Assembly: GCA_902779125.1 (NCBI GenBank)
Contig: CACZAC010000009.1
Span: 101,179-165,178 of the forward strand
Source of the DNA: an uncultured Bacteroidales bacterium
GTDB taxonomy: Bacteria > Bacteroidota > Bacteroidia > Bacteroidales > Muribaculaceae
Direction: 5' to 3'
DNA length: 64,000 nt
The notes beneath the pieces were generated by a model, which was not told where the DNA came from, did no database searches, and saw only the letters and a program-made list of their open reading frames with translations. Positions within the stretch are counted from its first letter, which is position 1. Each line of letters opens with the position of its first letter. The translations under genes and the position numbers were made by a program. Shown piece by piece: positions 17,059 through 25,496 of this stretch.

Positions 17059-17539
17059 GAAGCCCTTAACCCCAGCTCAGGCCATGAACCGTGCCGCGGC
17101 CTTGTGTGCCCGCAGCGAGCAGGCGCCACAGGACATCCGCGAGAAACTCTTCAAGTGGGGGTTGGGGAGCCATGACGCAGACGGAATCGTACAGCGACTG
17201 TGTGAGCAGGGCTTCCTCGACGAGGCGCGCTTTGCCAGAGCGTTTGTCAAGGACCGTTTCGCCTTCAACGGTTGGGGAAGAATCAAAATTGCCCACCAGT
17301 TGCGCCTGAAAGGCATTTCGGCTGATATAATCGGCGATGCAATGGGCGTCCTTGACGAGGATGTGTATCGCCAGCGCCTGATTGAACTGCTGCATGCCAA
17401 ATGGCGGACCGTGCAAAACCGCGAACCCCGTGCCGCTTGGGCGGCGATGATGCGTTTTGCCGCTTCAAAGGGATTTGAGACAGCACTGGCAGGCGAATGT
17501 GTCAAAACCGTTACCCGGCTCGATGTGGAAGACGATTAA
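17045..17539 (+). CDS. recX: Regulatory protein RecX
   Basis: A 164-residue helical protein with RecX three-helix repeats: CARSEQAPQDIREKLFKWG, IVQRLCEQGFLDEARFARAFV and GRIKIAHQLRLKGIS. RecX binds RecA filaments and limits recombinase and coprotease activity. recA itself is 25 kb away (42198-43301). The ATG at 17045 lies within the patatin gene (14-nt overlap), and the end overlaps comF by 17 nt, so translation of the three genes is probably coupled. An in-frame ATG upstream at 17006 would overlap more and is less likely. Confidence 0.88.
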   Translation: MNSPKKPLTPAQAMNRAAALCARSEQAPQDIREKLFKWGLGSHDADGIVQRLCEQGFLDEARFARAFVKDRFAFNGWGRIKIAHQLRLKGISADIIGDAMGVLDEDVYRQRLIELLHAKWRTVQNREPRAAWAAMMRFAASKGFETALAGECVKTVTRLDVEDD

Positions 17540-18230
17540 ACAATGGCTGAGTGCTGCGGCCGACGTCGCGATGCCGCGTGTGTGCCCCGTGTGCGGTAAG
17601 GCGCTCGACAACGACGAGCAGTGGCTGTGCCGCAAGTGCTTAGCCGCCCTGCCCCGCACCAGGTATGAGGAAACGGATTTTAACACCATGGAACAGCACT
17701 TTGCCGGCAAGGTGCCGATTGAACGCGCCACCGCCTATTTCTTCTATGAGAAAGGTTCCCCTTATGCCAGCATATTGCACGACATCAAGTACCACTCATT
17801 GCCCAAAATGGGATATTGGCTCGCCTCACGCGCCGTAACCGAGATGGCGGGAAGCCAATTCTTTGAGGGCATCGACGTGGTGACGGCAGTACCGCTGCAC
17901 CGCAGCAAGCTCGCCCACCGTGGCTACAACCAGAGCGAATACCTTGCCCGTGGCATCGCCGACCGGCTGGGCATCCCCTATGTCGAAGCCCTGAACGCTG
18001 TCAAGCCCCACTCCACCCAGACCCACAAGGGCGCCCTGGAACGCTGGCAAAATATCCAGGGCAACTATGCCCTGAAAAACGATGCCAGTCATCTCTCGGG
18101 CAAACACATCCTGCTCGTTGACGACGTCATCACCACGGGCTCCACACTCACCGTGTGTGCCAGCCTATTAAAAAGCATCCCCGGAGCCACTATATCCCTA
18201 TTCACCCTTGCCGCCGCCCGCCTCGAGTGA
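17523..18230 (+). CDS. comF: ComF family protein (phosphoribosyltransferase-like)
   Basis: A 235-residue double-zinc-ribbon/phosphoribosyltransferase protein. An N-terminal zinc finger (CPVCG ... CRKC, about residues 22-45) is followed by a PRTase domain with VTAVPLHRSKLAHRGYNQSE (about 119-138) and the PRPP-binding loop ILLVDDVITTGST (about 197-209). ComF is needed for DNA uptake in several naturally competent bacteria; in others its role is open. The start at 17523 lies 17 nt inside recX. Confidence 0.9.
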   Translation: MWKTIKQWLSAAADVAMPRVCPVCGKALDNDEQWLCRKCLAALPRTRYEETDFNTMEQHFAGKVPIERATAYFFYEKGSPYASILHDIKYHSLPKMGYWLASRAVTEMAGSQFFEGIDVVTAVPLHRSKLAHRGYNQSEYLARGIADRLGIPYVEALNAVKPHSTQTHKGALERWQNIQGNYALKNDASHLSGKHILLVDDVITTGSTLTVCASLLKSIPGATISLFTLAAARLE

Positions 18231-18373
18231 GTTGTCCAGACAATCACCGAGATATTAACCCGTAGGGCTATATCATCATTGGGTCACCTGATTATGTGTC
18301 TTTATTATCAGGGCTTGCCATACAAGCGCAAATTAAAAAATATTAGTGTCCAGTAAAAAAGACAGCATCATAA

Positions 18374-18695
18374 TAAATTATAAAACCCGTTGGCGGAATT
18401 AATTGTATCAGTAGAGTGTTCGCGAAAATGCCTAGGTGAGTATGGCAAAAACGCCCAAAGGGCGGTCATTTGAGTAACCGTGGGTGATGCAAACTGCTGA
18501 GCGGTAGCGAAGTGGTTTGCATCACCCACGGAAGTGCAAGACTGGTCATGGCTCATCACGCCCCCGATGAATAAGCCACCTTCGCTCTGCTCGGTTGCCT
18601 GATTTATCGGGGGTTACACAAAGGTCACCCTTCGGGTGTCAATTGACTGGTAAATAAATCGATTCTATAATTCCGCCAACAGGTATTATAAATTA
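18374..18695. repeat. Nested 322-bp element with 28-bp imperfect inverted ends and strong internal hairpins
   Basis: The left end (18374-18401, core GTTGGCGGAATTA) and right end (18668-18695, core TAATTCCGCCAAC) are complementary over about 28 bp with three mismatches. Inside are a 17-bp perfect stem (CCGTGGGTGATGCAAAC, 18478-18494, with 18515-18531), and a CCCCCGAT/ATCGGGGG stem (about 18561-18614). No coding region is evident. It may be a structured RNA gene or a second mobile element inserted in the larger one. Confidence 0.6.
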
Positions 18696-19066
18696 AAGCA
18701 TTTATAAGCAAATGGCGATTTTGGGACTTGGTTTTATGTCTCGGAGAGACAAGGCGGGTCGAAGACCCGACTTTGTGTGGAAACACCATGCACCCGATGG
18801 AGCAGCGAGAGTGAAGCTAAACTTGTTTAAGCTTTACCGAGTCGTGAAAGAGGAAGGCATAGCCAACCCCGTCGAAGATGGGCGCAGCTTGGTGACCATG
18901 ACAACCAGTGAATAGTGCATCGAAGATGAACTTCGGCAATTGCAAAATGCCTAGAAATCATAAAGTTCCTCTTCGAGGTACGTTCCCATCTCGTTTAGGG
19001 ACCAAGCTGCGAACCTCTGCGAGGTTCTTGCATGGTCTTTCACATTGAAATCGGTTCTTCGAACCG
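18626..19066. repeat. Array of eight perfect triloop hairpins
   Basis: Eight short perfect stems with 3-nt loops occur in 440 bp: CACCC-TTC-GGGTG (18626), GTCTC-GGA-GAGAC (18738), CGGGTC-GAA-GACCCG (18755), CCCGTC-GAA-GATGGG (18868, one G-T pair), CATC-GAA-GATG (18918), CCTC-TTC-GAGG (18968), GAACCTC-TGC-GAGGTTC (19011) and CGGTTC-TTC-GAACCG (19052). Six of eight loops are GAA or its complement TTC. Confidence 0.75.
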
Positions 19067-19143
19067 CTAACATTTTCGATGTCTTAGCGGACACTAATAT
19101 TAAAAAAAACATGGCATTTTAGTGAGAATTTATTTGTTTTCTC

Positions 19144-19174
19144 TTTGATGTTTAGCAAAATTATCATATATTTG
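19144..19174 (+). promoter_or_regulatory. Promoter of the 19248 dockerin-protein gene
   Basis: TTTG (19144-19147), 19 bases, TATATTTG (19167-19174), then GCG. This is a full consensus match. The leader is about 68 nt. Confidence 0.8.
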
Positions 19175-19247
19175 CGCCATGTGCTTTTAAATATTAAAAG
19201 TGCCCTTGTTGCAGATACCTTAATTATTCACCTAAAACAGTTGACTT

Positions 19248-21182
19248 ATGAAAAAGATACTTTTACTCTTGTTGAGTGCGGCAGTCGCCGTTAGTGCTGC
19301 CGCCGGCGTAAATCCGCCGTCAAAACGTGTGCTTCAAGACAAGTCCCGTGGCATACCGCTAGTGGACAAGAACGTGAACAAGGATGTGAAGAGGAAACGT
19401 AAGGCTGTGGACGACAGGATGATGGCATCTCCCATGCGACAGGCCTTTAACGCTACCGATGACGGCCGGCCCGAGGGAAATCTGAAGCGTTATACACGTT
19501 CAGGCAAAGCCGTGATACTAACCGACGGTACTTATCAAAGTTTCAATCAGTCCGATACAATGGATATCGTCTATGGATTAGACGGCACCACGGTTTATCT
19601 GAAAAACATCCTTTATGGGTCCAATGTGAAATTTGGAGACTATTGGGTACAGGGACAGCTAAGTGCCGATGGGACGCAAATCACTGTGCCGATGGGACAG
19701 CGCATTTATCACCAAACATCGCCAAGCATCAATGTTGTGCTGGCATGGGGTAGGTCGTCATACACAGTTCATGGTACATCCTCACGATTCACCTTTGAAG
19801 TGAATGAGGATGTGACCGAGGCGGTTTACCTGATTGATGGCAATACCATCACCCTGCAGGACTCATTCACGACACTAGGGAGTTTGAATCCCGGTTTTGA
19901 GGGCACCGGCCTTGGCTGTATAGGTCGTTCAGGTACCTCAGATCCTACTTTTGCTGGCTTCTTTGAGTGGGAAACGGTACTCACTTTCGCTTCCTTCACG
20001 CCAAATCTCATCACCGAGATTCCCGAGAGCTGCACAGTACACAAGTATAAACGTAATAGTACTTCTATTTATCAAGCATGGTACATTGATTCTCCAATAG
20101 TTGATTTAACCGATGGCATTTTCAAGGTTGCCTTCGACCGCGACAACCAACCTGACGTTTATATTCAGAATCCAATGTGGGCATTAGATGTCATGAACAC
20201 TTGGGTGAAAGGCAGCTATAATCGTTTCACAAAAATCATCACCATCCCCACCGGCCAGTATTTGAATTGGTCTGAACAATACCAATATGGCGAAGTTTTG
20301 GGGTGGGGAAACACCTATTTTTATCAGGATAGTGTTGATGATGAAGGTAATCCCCATTACGACATGGGCCATGAGGTTAGCCAGAGTGTCAAAGAGATAC
20401 GGATGAAGGTTGACGGTGATAATCTCTACCTGCTGGGGACTCAAGGTGACTACTACGCCGATTTTCCCGACAACTATGTTGCTACGGGTATGATGGCCTA
20501 TTGGAGTGATTATTTCGATTTCTCCGCTTTAGAGTTCAGCAATCATGACGGGTCGGGTGACGATTTGCCTTGGGGCGTGCGCATTAACATAGCCCCCGCA
20601 GTACCCGCCAATCCCACCATCGTCGAGTGGCGTGACTGCGGTAATGAGTCGGGCTTCAGCAGACTCGACTTCACCCTGCCTGAATACGATGTCGATGGTA
20701 AGCCGCTGGATCCCGAATTGTTGAGTTATAGCATCGTCTTGGATGATAATCAACTGTTTACCTTCGATGCTGCCACCTATGGGTATAACCTTACCGAGGA
20801 CATCACCGAGGTCACCTATGAGGTCTACTCTACTGGTTATGACTTCCAGCCATTTTGTGTATACTTCTATCGCACCAATGCCGAAGGCTACGAGCCCTTC
20901 TTCAATTGGCGCATCGGCATCCAGGCTCATTATACGGTTGACGGCGTGAGGTATTCCTCTGGCATAGTATATGACGAGGTGTTCGACAATCCCAACTCAA
21001 TGCTTGGTGACGTGAATATGGACAACCAGGTGAGCATCAGTGATGTGACAACCCTCATCGACTACCTGCTCAGTGAGGACTCCACAAGCATCAATTTGTC
21101 CAATGCCGACATCAATCAAGATCAGGCCGTTTCCATTGCCGATGTCACGGCGCTGATTGATATGCTGCTGGCTGGCAATTGA
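19248..21182 (+). CDS. Secreted protein with C-terminal dockerin-like repeats, function unknown
   Basis: A 644-residue exported protein. A signal peptide (MKKILLLLLSAAVAVSAAAG) is followed by a basic linker (KDVKRKRKAVDDR, about 46-58), then a long beta-rich region with repeated strand patterns (GKAVILTDGTYQSF, MDIVYGLDGTTVYLKNILYG). The C-terminus carries two dockerin-like repeats (GDVNMDNQVSISDVTTLIDY and ADINQDQAVSIADVTALIDM, about 585-642). It is monocistronic, with its own promoter and a downstream terminator. No catalytic domain was recognised; a surface or extracellular role is inference. Confidence 0.75.
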   Translation: MKKILLLLLSAAVAVSAAAGVNPPSKRVLQDKSRGIPLVDKNVNKDVKRKRKAVDDRMMASPMRQAFNATDDGRPEGNLKRYTRSGKAVILTDGTYQSFNQSDTMDIVYGLDGTTVYLKNILYGSNVKFGDYWVQGQLSADGTQITVPMGQRIYHQTSPSINVVLAWGRSSYTVHGTSSRFTFEVNEDVTEAVYLIDGNTITLQDSFTTLGSLNPGFEGTGLGCIGRSGTSDPTFAGFFEWETVLTFASFTPNLITEIPESCTVHKYKRNSTSIYQAWYIDSPIVDLTDGIFKVAFDRDNQPDVYIQNPMWALDVMNTWVKGSYNRFTKIITIPTGQYLNWSEQYQYGEVLGWGNTYFYQDSVDDEGNPHYDMGHEVSQSVKEIRMKVDGDNLYLLGTQGDYYADFPDNYVATGMMAYWSDYFDFSALEFSNHDGSGDDLPWGVRINIAPAVPANPTIVEWRDCGNESGFSRLDFTLPEYDVDGKPLDPELLSYSIVLDDNQLFTFDAATYGYNLTEDITEVTYEVYSTGYDFQPFCVYFYRTNAEGYEPFFNWRIGIQAHYTVDGVRYSSGIVYDEVFDNPNSMLGDVNMDNQVSISDVTTLIDYLLSEDSTSINLSNADINQDQAVSIADVTALIDMLLAGN

Positions 21183-21212
21183 CGCCAAGTACCAGCTGTC
21201 CACAATGAACAA

Positions 21213-21240
21213 TTAACGGCGCCCCGAGGGACGCCGTTAA
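21213..21240. terminator. Bidirectional terminator between the dockerin gene and rpoZ
   Basis: TTAACGGCG (21213-21221) pairs with CGCCGTTAA (21232-21240), followed by TTTATT on the plus strand and preceded by AATT/TTGTTC on the other. The two genes converge here. Confidence 0.7.
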
Positions 21241-21263
21241 TTTATTCTATTACTCTTCCTTCA

Positions 21264-21596
21264 TTAGAAATCCTCTTTCTCCTTTGCCAGGTTGCGGTAT
21301 GCAAGTTTATCTTCCAGATACTCTTGCGTTGCAATCAACGTGGGCTTCGGCAGTTTCTCGTAATACTTCGAGATTTCAATCTGCTCACGGTTCTCGCTGA
21401 TTTCCTCCAAGTTGTCATTCAGGGTAGCAAACTCCTGAAGTTTCTTCTCAAGGTCGGATTTCATCTCGGCAGCAATCTCATTGGCTCGCTTGCTGATGAT
21501 GCAAACGGTCTCATAGATGTTGCCTGTGGGTTCAGCCATCTCGATGATGTCATGCACAGTGGTGGTGAGTGGCGCATTTGTCTTCTTGTAATCCAT
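21264..21596 (-). CDS. rpoZ: DNA-directed RNA polymerase subunit omega, Bacteroidetes type
   Basis: A 110-residue protein of the Rpb6/omega family in its Bacteroidetes form: NIYETVCIISKRANEIAAE (about 26-44) matches the helix that contacts beta', followed by a charged coiled-coil-like tail and a C-terminal LATQEYLEDKLAYR-like segment. Omega helps fold and assemble beta' into polymerase. It follows bamD by about 41 nt on the same strand; this bamD-rpoZ order is common in Bacteroidales. Confidence 0.85.
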   Translation of the reverse strand: MDYKKTNAPLTTTVHDIIEMAEPTGNIYETVCIISKRANEIAAEMKSDLEKKLQEFATLNDNLEEISENREQIEISKYYEKLPKPTLIATQEYLEDKLAYRNLAKEKEDF

Positions 21597-21637
21597 GTCT
21601 GCTATATATAATTAAATGTGTTATTATTCCAACTTAA

Positions 21638-22444
21638 TCAATTGCCGTTTACATACTTATTGGCAATCTTAAAGATATTGTCAGCCTCCTTGCGCATCTT
21701 GCTGTCAGGAAAGTCGTTGGTGAAGGAGTAGTACTCGTCAATGACGGTACGGAAACGGTCCAGTTTCTTCTCGACAACACTCTCGGTGGCTTCCTTGAAA
21801 CGAGCCCTAAGCACCAGCATCTCCAACTCCTCCTTGTACTTGCTGTAAGGATAGTCCTTGATGGCATTCTGAGCAGTGATAACAGCGCTCTCATAGTTGT
21901 TGCCCATGTAGTTCCCCAGATTGTAGTACAAGGTCGCATTCTGCAATTCCTTGAGCACCAACTTGTCCTGAAGCTCAAAAATGGCACTCTGGGCAATTGA
22001 CACCTTGTCGCTCTTGGGGAAATAGTCCAGGAATGCCTGCAGTTCTTCCATTGCGCGGATGGTCTCGGTCTGGTCCAACTGAGCATCGGGAGAGTCCAGA
22101 TAGAAACCGTAGCCCGCATAGAAACGTGCCAACTCGGCATACTGGCCACGAGGATAACGCTGGTAATACTGCTTGAAGTAGGAACCGGCACTGATGTAGT
22201 CCTTGTTCTCGTAGTAACTCAGACCCAGCAGGTAAAGCGACTCCTCGGCATGAGGTGTTCCACGGAACACGGGCACGAGATCAGTCAGAATGGTATAAGC
22301 CTGTGCATAACGCTTGTTTTCAAACGCCTTCTTGGCATAGGCGTACTTGTACTCAAGGTCATCGCTTTTCATCACCTTGTTGTACTCACCACAGCCTGCC
22401 AACATACAAGCCAGAGCCACTATTATCGTCAATTTTCTGATCAT
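21638..22444 (-). CDS. bamD: Outer membrane assembly lipoprotein BamD (YfiO)
   Basis: A 268-residue lipoprotein of the BAM complex, which inserts beta-barrel proteins in the outer membrane. The signal ends in the lipobox LAGC (residue about 18), then TPR-like helix pairs follow, such as YKYAYAKKAFENKRYAQAY, LYLLGLSYYENKDYISAGSY and YPRGQYAELARFYAGYGFY. The ATG at 22444 (MIRKLTII) is preferred over 22465, because a strong promoter (-7 box at 22481-22474) would put the transcript start almost on the upstream ATG and because 22444 gives a compact lipoprotein signal. rpoZ is downstream. Confidence 0.9.
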   Translation of the reverse strand: MIRKLTIIVALACMLAGCGEYNKVMKSDDLEYKYAYAKKAFENKRYAQAYTILTDLVPVFRGTPHAEESLYLLGLSYYENKDYISAGSYFKQYYQRYPRGQYAELARFYAGYGFYLDSPDAQLDQTETIRAMEELQAFLDYFPKSDKVSIAQSAIFELQDKLVLKELQNATLYYNLGNYMGNNYESAVITAQNAIKDYPYSKYKEELEMLVLRARFKEATESVVEKKLDRFRTVIDEYYSFTNDFPDSKMRKEADNIFKIANKYVNGN

Positions 22445-22473
22445 CAAAAAGTCGTTTTTGCGCATTTAGCCCG

Positions 22474-22505
22474 CAAAATTAGTCATTTTTTATAAGATGT
22501 GCAAA
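22474..22505 (-). promoter_or_regulatory. Promoter of bamD-rpoZ
   Basis: Minus strand: TTTG (22505-22502), 20 bases, TAATTTTG (22481-22474). Full match to the consensus; the transcript would start near 22468. Confidence 0.75.
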
Positions 22506-22578
22506 CCACAACCCCAATTTGGAGAAATATTTCGCAAAATTTAACGGACAGTCTCCGAAAAATGCCGTTTCCATGACG

Positions 22579-22605
22579 TTGATTGAGGAAAATGTTGTAA
22601 ATTTG
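22579..22605 (+). promoter_or_regulatory. Promoter of the thiol peroxidase gene
   Basis: TTG (22579-22581), 16 bases, TAAATTTG (22598-22605). The -7 box is an exact match, the spacing slightly short. The ATG at 22639 lies 33 bases downstream, which argues against the longer upstream reading frame. Confidence 0.6.
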
Positions 22606-22638
22606 TGGTTTAAATTAACCATTAAACTCAATGTCATC

Positions 22639-23094
22639 ATGAAAATTGGAGATAAGATACCAGAACTCCTGGGACTGGACCAGAACGGAAATGAAGTGAA
22701 AGCTAGCGACTTTGCAGGCAGGAAACTCATCATCTACTTTTATCCTAAAGACAACACTCCCGGCTGTACTGCCGAGGCGTGCAGTCTGGCCACGGGCTAT
22801 GGTGCGCTGAAACGTGCCGGCTTTGCGCTGCTGGGCGTGAGCAAGGACAGCGCAGCCAGCCACCAGAAGTTTGCCGACAAATACAGCCTGCCCTTCCCGC
22901 TGATTGCCGATGTGGACACGACGTTGAACCAGGCCTTCGGAGTGTGGCGCGAGAAGAAGATGGCCGGCCGCACCTACATGGGTACTGTGCGCACCACCTT
23001 CATCATCGACGAACAGGGCGTGGTCACGCACATCATCGAGAAAGTGAACACTAAGGACAGCGCCAACCAGATACTGGAGATAGTTAATAGTTAA
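22639..23094 (+). CDS. bcp: Thioredoxin-dependent thiol peroxidase (Bcp/PrxQ)
   Basis: A 151-residue atypical two-Cys peroxiredoxin that reduces hydroperoxides with electrons from thioredoxin. The motif YPKDNTPGCTAEACSL (about 35-50) has the peroxidatic and resolving Cys five residues apart, as in PrxQ; KMAGRTYMGTVRTTFIIDEQG is the conserved C-terminal half. Length is normal. The start at 22639 (MKIGDKIPEL) is the family start. The last codons (EIVNS) and the stop are formed by a TAGTTAA heptamer array that continues past the gene. Confidence 0.92.
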   Translation: MKIGDKIPELLGLDQNGNEVKASDFAGRKLIIYFYPKDNTPGCTAEACSLATGYGALKRAGFALLGVSKDSAASHQKFADKYSLPFPLIADVDTTLNQAFGVWREKKMAGRTYMGTVRTTFIIDEQGVVTHIIEKVNTKDSANQILEIVNS

Positions 23095-23115
23095 TAGTTA
23101 ATAGTTAATAGTTAA
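23081..23115 (+). repeat. TAGTTAA heptamer array (5 perfect units)
   Basis: Five identical units of TAGTTAA start inside the last codons of bcp, supply its TAA stop (23092-23094), and continue into the gap. With a 7-bp period the array puts stop codons in all three plus-strand frames. Confidence 0.9.
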
Positions 23116-23153
23116 TGGTTGACTTTTGATAATCGATAAGAGAGATATATACT

Positions 23154-25322
23154 ATGAAGAAGATATTTTTGACACTTGTGATGCTGGTGCTCGCCATGGG
23201 TGCCAGCGCTTTGACGCTTGAGGAATGCGTGTTGCGCGGCAATTCACCCAGGGGCATCGGTGCCATGCAACCCTCCAAGAGTGACGGCCGTTACTTTTAC
23301 CGCCTGAGTGACAACGGTAACACCATCAAGCGCATCAGCTATGCCAAGGGTGACGAGAGCGTGCTGCTCGACACCAGCGACCAACTGGTGACGGGTTGGG
23401 ACGACTTTGAGGTGACCGCCGACGGCGCCTACGTCCTGCTGTGGAACAATAGCCAGGAAATCTACCGCTACAGTTTCAGCGCCGACTACTATGTGTATGA
23501 CCTGAAGAACAAGACGATGAAGGCCTTGAGCGACGGCGGCGGTGAGGAAATCGCCACCCTCTCGCCCGACGGTAAGCGCGTGGCCTATGTCAAGGATAAC
23601 AACGTGTTTGTGCGCAACCTGGCCGACGGCACCACCGTGCAGGTGACCCACGACGGAAAGAAGAACAACATCATCTATGGCGTGCCCGACTGGGTATATC
23701 AGGAGGAACTGGGCATGCTCAACACATTGAACTGGTCGAGCGACAGCCGTTCGCTGGCGTTCCTGCGCTGGGACGAGAGCCAGGTGAAGATGGCGTCGAT
23801 GGTCATCTACCAGGGCACCTGCAACCCCAAGGACGAGTATGCGCTCTATCCCGGCCGTTACGACTTCAAGTATCCCGTTGCCGGCGAGAAGAACTCCATT
23901 GTTAGCGTCCATTGCTATGACGTGGTGGATGGCACGTTCAAGAAACTCAATGTGCCGCTGGATGAGGAGGACTACGTGTGCCACATCACCTTCAGCCCCG
24001 ATCCGCAACGGCTGATGGTGCAACGCTTGAACCGTCACCAGAACGACCTGCGCATTTACGCCGTCAACCCCATGACAGGCGCTGCCAAGGAGGTCTATCA
24101 CGAGACGTCGGACACCTGGGTGGATGCCGAAACGAGCCAGCAGGTGCAATATGAAGACAAATTCTTTGTCATCCCCAGCGAGCGCTCGGGCTTCATGCAG
24201 CTCTACCAGTATGACCTGAACGGCAAGCTGATGCGCCAACTCACCAACGACGAGAATCGCATCATCTCACAATTCTACGGCTACGACAAGGCTACCAAGC
24301 GTTTCTACTATCAGGCATCGTGCGGTCCGTTGAACCGCGTCGTCGAGTATGTGGACGCCAAGGGAAAGGTGAAGCGCCTGGCGCCGTCAACTGCTGACGG
24401 TCAAGGTACTGCATCGGCAATTTTCAACGGAGACTTCAGCTACTATGTGGGCAGCTACAGCGATGCTCAGACACCGAACCAGTACCGCATCTACGACCGC
24501 AACGGCAAGCGCGTGCGCGACCTGCAACTCAACGAGGAATATGCGCGTCGCTACACCGCTGTAGACGTGCCCAAGAAGGAATTCTTCACCGTTGAGTGCA
24601 ACGGCTATCTGCTTAACGGTTACATGATTAAGCCCGTGGATTTCGACCCGAACAAGAAGTATCCTGTCATCATGGAACACTACAACGGTCCCGGTTCGCA
24701 GGAGGTCGTCAACCGATGGCGCATGGGTTGGGAGCAGTACTTCGCCACCCAGGGCTACATCGTCTGCGAGGTGGACAGCCGCGGCACGGGATTCCGTGGC
24801 AAGGAATTCGAGTCCATCACCTACCTGAACCTGGGCAAATATGAGACCGAGGATGCCGTAGCAGCTGCCAACTATATGGCTAGCCTGCCGTGGGTGGATG
24901 CCGACCACATCGGTATCATGGGTTGGAGTTACGGCGGTTTCCAGACGCTGATGGCAATGAGTGAGCTGGGCAGCAACTACGCTTGCGGCGTGAGCATCGC
25001 CCCTGTGACGACGTGGCGCTACTATGACAGCATCTATACCGAGCGCTACATGCGCACACCCCAGGAGAACCCCGAGGGTTACAGCAATTTCCCGCTCAAT
25101 CGCGCTGAGAATCTGAAGGGCCGCGTGCTCATCATGTTCGGCAGCGCTGACGACAACGTGCACATCGTCAACTCGATGCAGTATGTATCCAAACTCGTGG
25201 ACATGAACCGCACCTGTGACATGATGGTGTTCCCCAACATGAACCACAGCATCCGCGACTGCTCCGCCCGCTATGTGGTGTACAAGCGCGCCCTGGAGTT
25301 CTACGACCAGTACCTGAAATAA
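23154..25322 (+). CDS. S9 family dipeptidyl peptidase IV (DPP4-like)
   Basis: A 722-residue exported serine exopeptidase that removes X-Pro or X-Ala dipeptides. Signal peptide (about 1-19), N-terminal eight-bladed propeller (about 25-480) with the substrate-binding pair YQEELG (about 181-186), then the alpha/beta-hydrolase domain with Ser592 in GWSYGG, Asp666/667 in GSADDNVH and His698 in MNHSIRD. This is the usual order and length for Bacteroidetes DPP4, where the enzyme is periplasmic or surface-bound and helps peptide use. The catalytic triad is complete. Confidence 0.92.
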   Translation: MKKIFLTLVMLVLAMGASALTLEECVLRGNSPRGIGAMQPSKSDGRYFYRLSDNGNTIKRISYAKGDESVLLDTSDQLVTGWDDFEVTADGAYVLLWNNSQEIYRYSFSADYYVYDLKNKTMKALSDGGGEEIATLSPDGKRVAYVKDNNVFVRNLADGTTVQVTHDGKKNNIIYGVPDWVYQEELGMLNTLNWSSDSRSLAFLRWDESQVKMASMVIYQGTCNPKDEYALYPGRYDFKYPVAGEKNSIVSVHCYDVVDGTFKKLNVPLDEEDYVCHITFSPDPQRLMVQRLNRHQNDLRIYAVNPMTGAAKEVYHETSDTWVDAETSQQVQYEDKFFVIPSERSGFMQLYQYDLNGKLMRQLTNDENRIISQFYGYDKATKRFYYQASCGPLNRVVEYVDAKGKVKRLAPSTADGQGTASAIFNGDFSYYVGSYSDAQTPNQYRIYDRNGKRVRDLQLNEEYARRYTAVDVPKKEFFTVECNGYLLNGYMIKPVDFDPNKKYPVIMEHYNGPGSQEVVNRWRMGWEQYFATQGYIVCEVDSRGTGFRGKEFESITYLNLGKYETEDAVAAANYMASLPWVDADHIGIMGWSYGGFQTLMAMSELGSNYACGVSIAPVTTWRYYDSIYTERYMRTPQENPEGYSNFPLNRAENLKGRVLIMFGSADDNVHIVNSMQYVSKLVDMNRTCDMMVFPNMNHSIRDCSARYVVYKRALEFYDQYLK

Positions 25323-25353
25323 CTAATAAAAAAGATATAATACAATAAAAAGT

Positions 25354-25471
25354 ATTTGTTGAGATTTGTGATAGATTTGTTGAGATTTTTCCGAGCGAAG
25401 CGAGGACACATTTAGCGGCGAACACGGTGCCCGCAAGCGGGCAAAAATTCAAACAAATCACAAACAAATCA
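25354..25471. repeat. 118-bp palindromic repeat, copy 1 (upstream of GxxExxY)
   Basis: First of three copies. The arms are AT-rich and inverted (ATTTGTTGAGATTT ... AAACAAATCACAAACAAATC). The core is GC-rich, with CCGAGCGAAGCGAGGACAC, TTTAGCGG and the hairpin TGCCCGCAAGCGGGCA. It lies between DPP4 and the GxxExxY gene. Confidence 0.85.
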
Positions 25472-25496
25472 GGACAAATATATAAGTGAATTATTT

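Larger units (their letters stand above)
18341..19099. mobile_element. 759-bp non-coding element with terminal inverted repeats and putative 8-bp target duplication
   Basis: The ends are the inverted repeat TATTAGTGTCC (18341-18351) and GGACACTAATA (19089-19099). The flanks carry a direct repeat TTAAAAAA (18333-18340 and 19100-19107), which fits a target-site duplication, although A-rich repeats can arise by chance. No transposase gene is inside; only small frames (for example 18712-18915) that look non-coding. The right end has a subterminal inverted repeat CCGCTAA/TTAGCGG. The layout is that of a MITE or a degenerate insertion sequence. The family is not assigned. Confidence 0.6.

Noticed and set aside
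18712-18915. 67-codon open frame in the mobile element
   Set aside because: It runs through three of the triloop hairpins, has no similarity I recognise, and no promoter or start context.
8103-21182. Cellulosome gene cluster
   Set aside because: Dockerin-like repeats are present, but there is no cohesin or scaffoldin in the window and the carrier modules are not cellulases.
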